From JANOAR01 sp031411235 (GTDB taxonomy: Bacteria; Verrucomicrobiota; Verrucomicrobiia; Verrucomicrobiales; Verrucomicrobiaceae), in the NCBI GenBank assembly GCA_031411235.1, contig JANOAR010000234.1, forward strand, positions 1 through 15,421: DNA of 15,421 bases. Direction: 5' to 3'. Positions 14,490-15,421 of this stretch are shown here, one piece after another; within the stretch, counting starts at the first letter, position 1; every line of letters begins with the position of its first letter. The notes beneath the pieces are model-generated. The model made no database searches. It was given only the letters and a program-made list of their open reading frames with translations, and was not told where the DNA came from. The position numbers and the translations under genes were made by a program.

Positions 14490-15221
14490 ATGCCGCGATT
14501 CCTACGCTACCTTCGCCTGCTTCTCCTGCTGGGGCTTGCCGTCGTCATCGTGTGGGGTGTGTGGCAGCGCATTCAGCCCAGGGTCGAGCCTTTGCCGCTT
14601 GCGGCTACGGAGGCGGCTCCGTTCGATGCGGCATTCATTCGGTTGAGCGCGAGTGAGATCGCTCGGCTACCTGTGGCGACTCGCTGGGATATGCCGATGG
14701 GCTCGGAGCTGGGGGCGATGACTTACAATGCGCAGCCCTTCCGCATCACCCGCCACCTGGGCGATGATCTCAACGGCATCGGAGGGTATAATTCCGACCT
14801 GGGCGATGCTGCCTATGCCGCTGCGGCGGGCCGTGTGGTCTATGTGGGCGTGCCCGGCCAGGGTTGGGGAAATATGGTGATCATGGCGCATCGCGTGCGC
14901 CATTTGGAAACGGGCGTGCTGGAGGTCGTGCAGTCCCTCTATGCCCACCTGGAGACGGTGCAAGTGCTGCCAGACCAGGTGCTGCAACGCGGCGAGCCAC
15001 TCGGCACGGTGGGCACCGCGAATGGCTTGTACCTAGCGCATCTGCACTTTGAAATTCGTCTGGGGCCGTATGTGAATCCCAGCGTCGGTTATGCCGATGC
15101 ACCGCTGAATCGCATCTCGCCCGAGCATTTCGTCGCCCAGCATCGCGGGGCTGCTGTGGATATGCTTAATCCTGCGCCGAGGCAGGAACGTAGCTCTACG
15201 CAGGTCGAAGTGAGCCCCTAG
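14490..15221 (+). CDS. Membrane-anchored M23-family peptidase (LytM/peptidoglycan endopeptidase-like)
   Basis: Zinc metallopeptidase-like protein of 243 residues. An N-terminal Arg-containing segment MPRFLRYLRL leads into a hydrophobic anchor at about 8-25, so the domain is probably outside the cytoplasmic membrane. The M23 fold shows HLGDDLN with zinc ligands H89 and D93, the beta-sheet words GRVVYVG and NMVIMAH, YAHLETV with H153, and the HLHFE motif with H184/H186. All expected metal and catalytic positions are present, so activity is plausible, unlike degenerate EnvC/NlpD-type activators. An in-frame ATG at 14412 would add 26 residues before the membrane segment; ATG 14490 gives a normal anchor and is preferred. 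Cleavage target is presumably peptidoglycan cross-bridges; this is inference. Confidence 0.84.
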   Translation: MPRFLRYLRLLLLLGLAVVIVWGVWQRIQPRVEPLPLAATEAAPFDAAFIRLSASEIARLPVATRWDMPMGSELGAMTYNAQPFRITRHLGDDLNGIGGYNSDLGDAAYAAAAGRVVYVGVPGQGWGNMVIMAHRVRHLETGVLEVVQSLYAHLETVQVLPDQVLQRGEPLGTVGTANGLYLAHLHFEIRLGPYVNPSVGYADAPLNRISPEHFVAQHRGAAVDMLNPAPRQERSSTQVEVSP

Positions 15222-15266
15222 AAAGGCGCTGTGTTATATCTGCCGCCTCGTCCTGCATTCATCAAT

Positions 15267-15279
15267 CCCCCCCCAAAAA
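15267..15279. repeat. Homopolymer tract C8A5 before the epimerase-like gene
   Basis: Eight C followed by five A ends 7 bases before the ATG at 15286, where a ribosome binding site would be expected. Such tracts can vary in length by slippage. Confidence 0.6.
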
Positions 15280-15285
15280 CAACTC

Positions 15286-15421
15286 ATGCGTATCGGTATC
15301 ACTGGAGCCACAGGCCTTATTGGCACTGCCGTCGGTCAACTCGCGGCAGCGCATGGGCACCAGGTGGTGGCTTATTCGCGGTCGGCTGTGGCTCGTCATC
15401 CATCCTGGGTCACGGAAGGGC
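15286..15421 (+). CDS. NAD(P)-binding epimerase/SDR-type protein (TIGR01777-like), 3' end outside window
   Basis: Partial gene with 45 codons visible. The start MRIGITGATGLIGTAVGQLA carries the nucleotide-binding GxTGxxG (GATGLIG) motif, followed by HQVVAYSRS, as in the extended-SDR/YfcH (TIGR01777) group or other epimerase/NmrA-like proteins. The rest is off the edge, so the subfamily is a guess. ATG 15286 is 65 bases after the M23 stop and just after a C8-A5 tract. Confidence 0.7.
   Translation, partial: MRIGITGATGLIGTAVGQLAAAHGHQVVAYSRSAVARHPSWVTEG

Overview
The window reads as a chromosomal segment of a Verrucomicrobia-type bacterium (perhaps near Prosthecobacter/Verrucomicrobium). This is an inference from a PmoA-like DUF6807 secreted protein, a half-size TauE/SafE protein, Lys/Pro/Ala-rich tails on exported proteins and mixed use of Shine-Dalgarno sites; no rRNA or marker gene is present to prove it. 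Coding density is very high and no gap between genes exceeds about 170 bases. I see no tRNA, rRNA, CRISPR array, transposase or phage gene.

Layout. (1) Bases 1-2814, plus strand: an NlpC/P60 cell-wall peptidase whose 5' end lies off the left edge, a secreted PmoA-like (DUF6807) protein, and a 123-residue single-repeat TauE/SafE membrane protein. (2) Bases 2828-8746, minus strand: an operon read patatin-like lipase, PaaK-like AMP-forming CoA ligase, thiolase, FadJ-type multifunctional beta-oxidation enzyme. (3) Bases 8889-12357, minus strand: a branched-chain amino-acid-type (HAAT) ABC importer, livH-livM-livG-livF, with no substrate-binding protein gene in the window. An 8-bp stem-loop at 8843-8863 separates it from the lipase operon. 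(4) Bases 12462-14318, minus strand: a large secreted protein of unknown function. (5) Bases 14490-15421, plus strand: a membrane-anchored M23 metallopeptidase and the start of an NAD(P)-binding SDR/epimerase-type gene cut by the right edge.

How the genes fit together. The central operon can release an acid (patatin), activate it to a CoA thioester (PaaK-like ligase) and carry out the hydratase, dehydrogenase and thiolase steps of beta-oxidation. The acyl-CoA dehydrogenase step is not encoded here. The adjacent Liv-type importer may bring in amino acids or, as seen in some aromatic-acid clusters, a carboxylic acid substrate; that link is inference.

The most unusual sequence is the livH-livM junction (11311-11461). 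A 23-base direct repeat duplicates the livM start region and creates a 6-codon upstream reading frame. A perfect 14-base inverted repeat could pair with either copy, which would make mutually exclusive RNA structures around the livM start possible.
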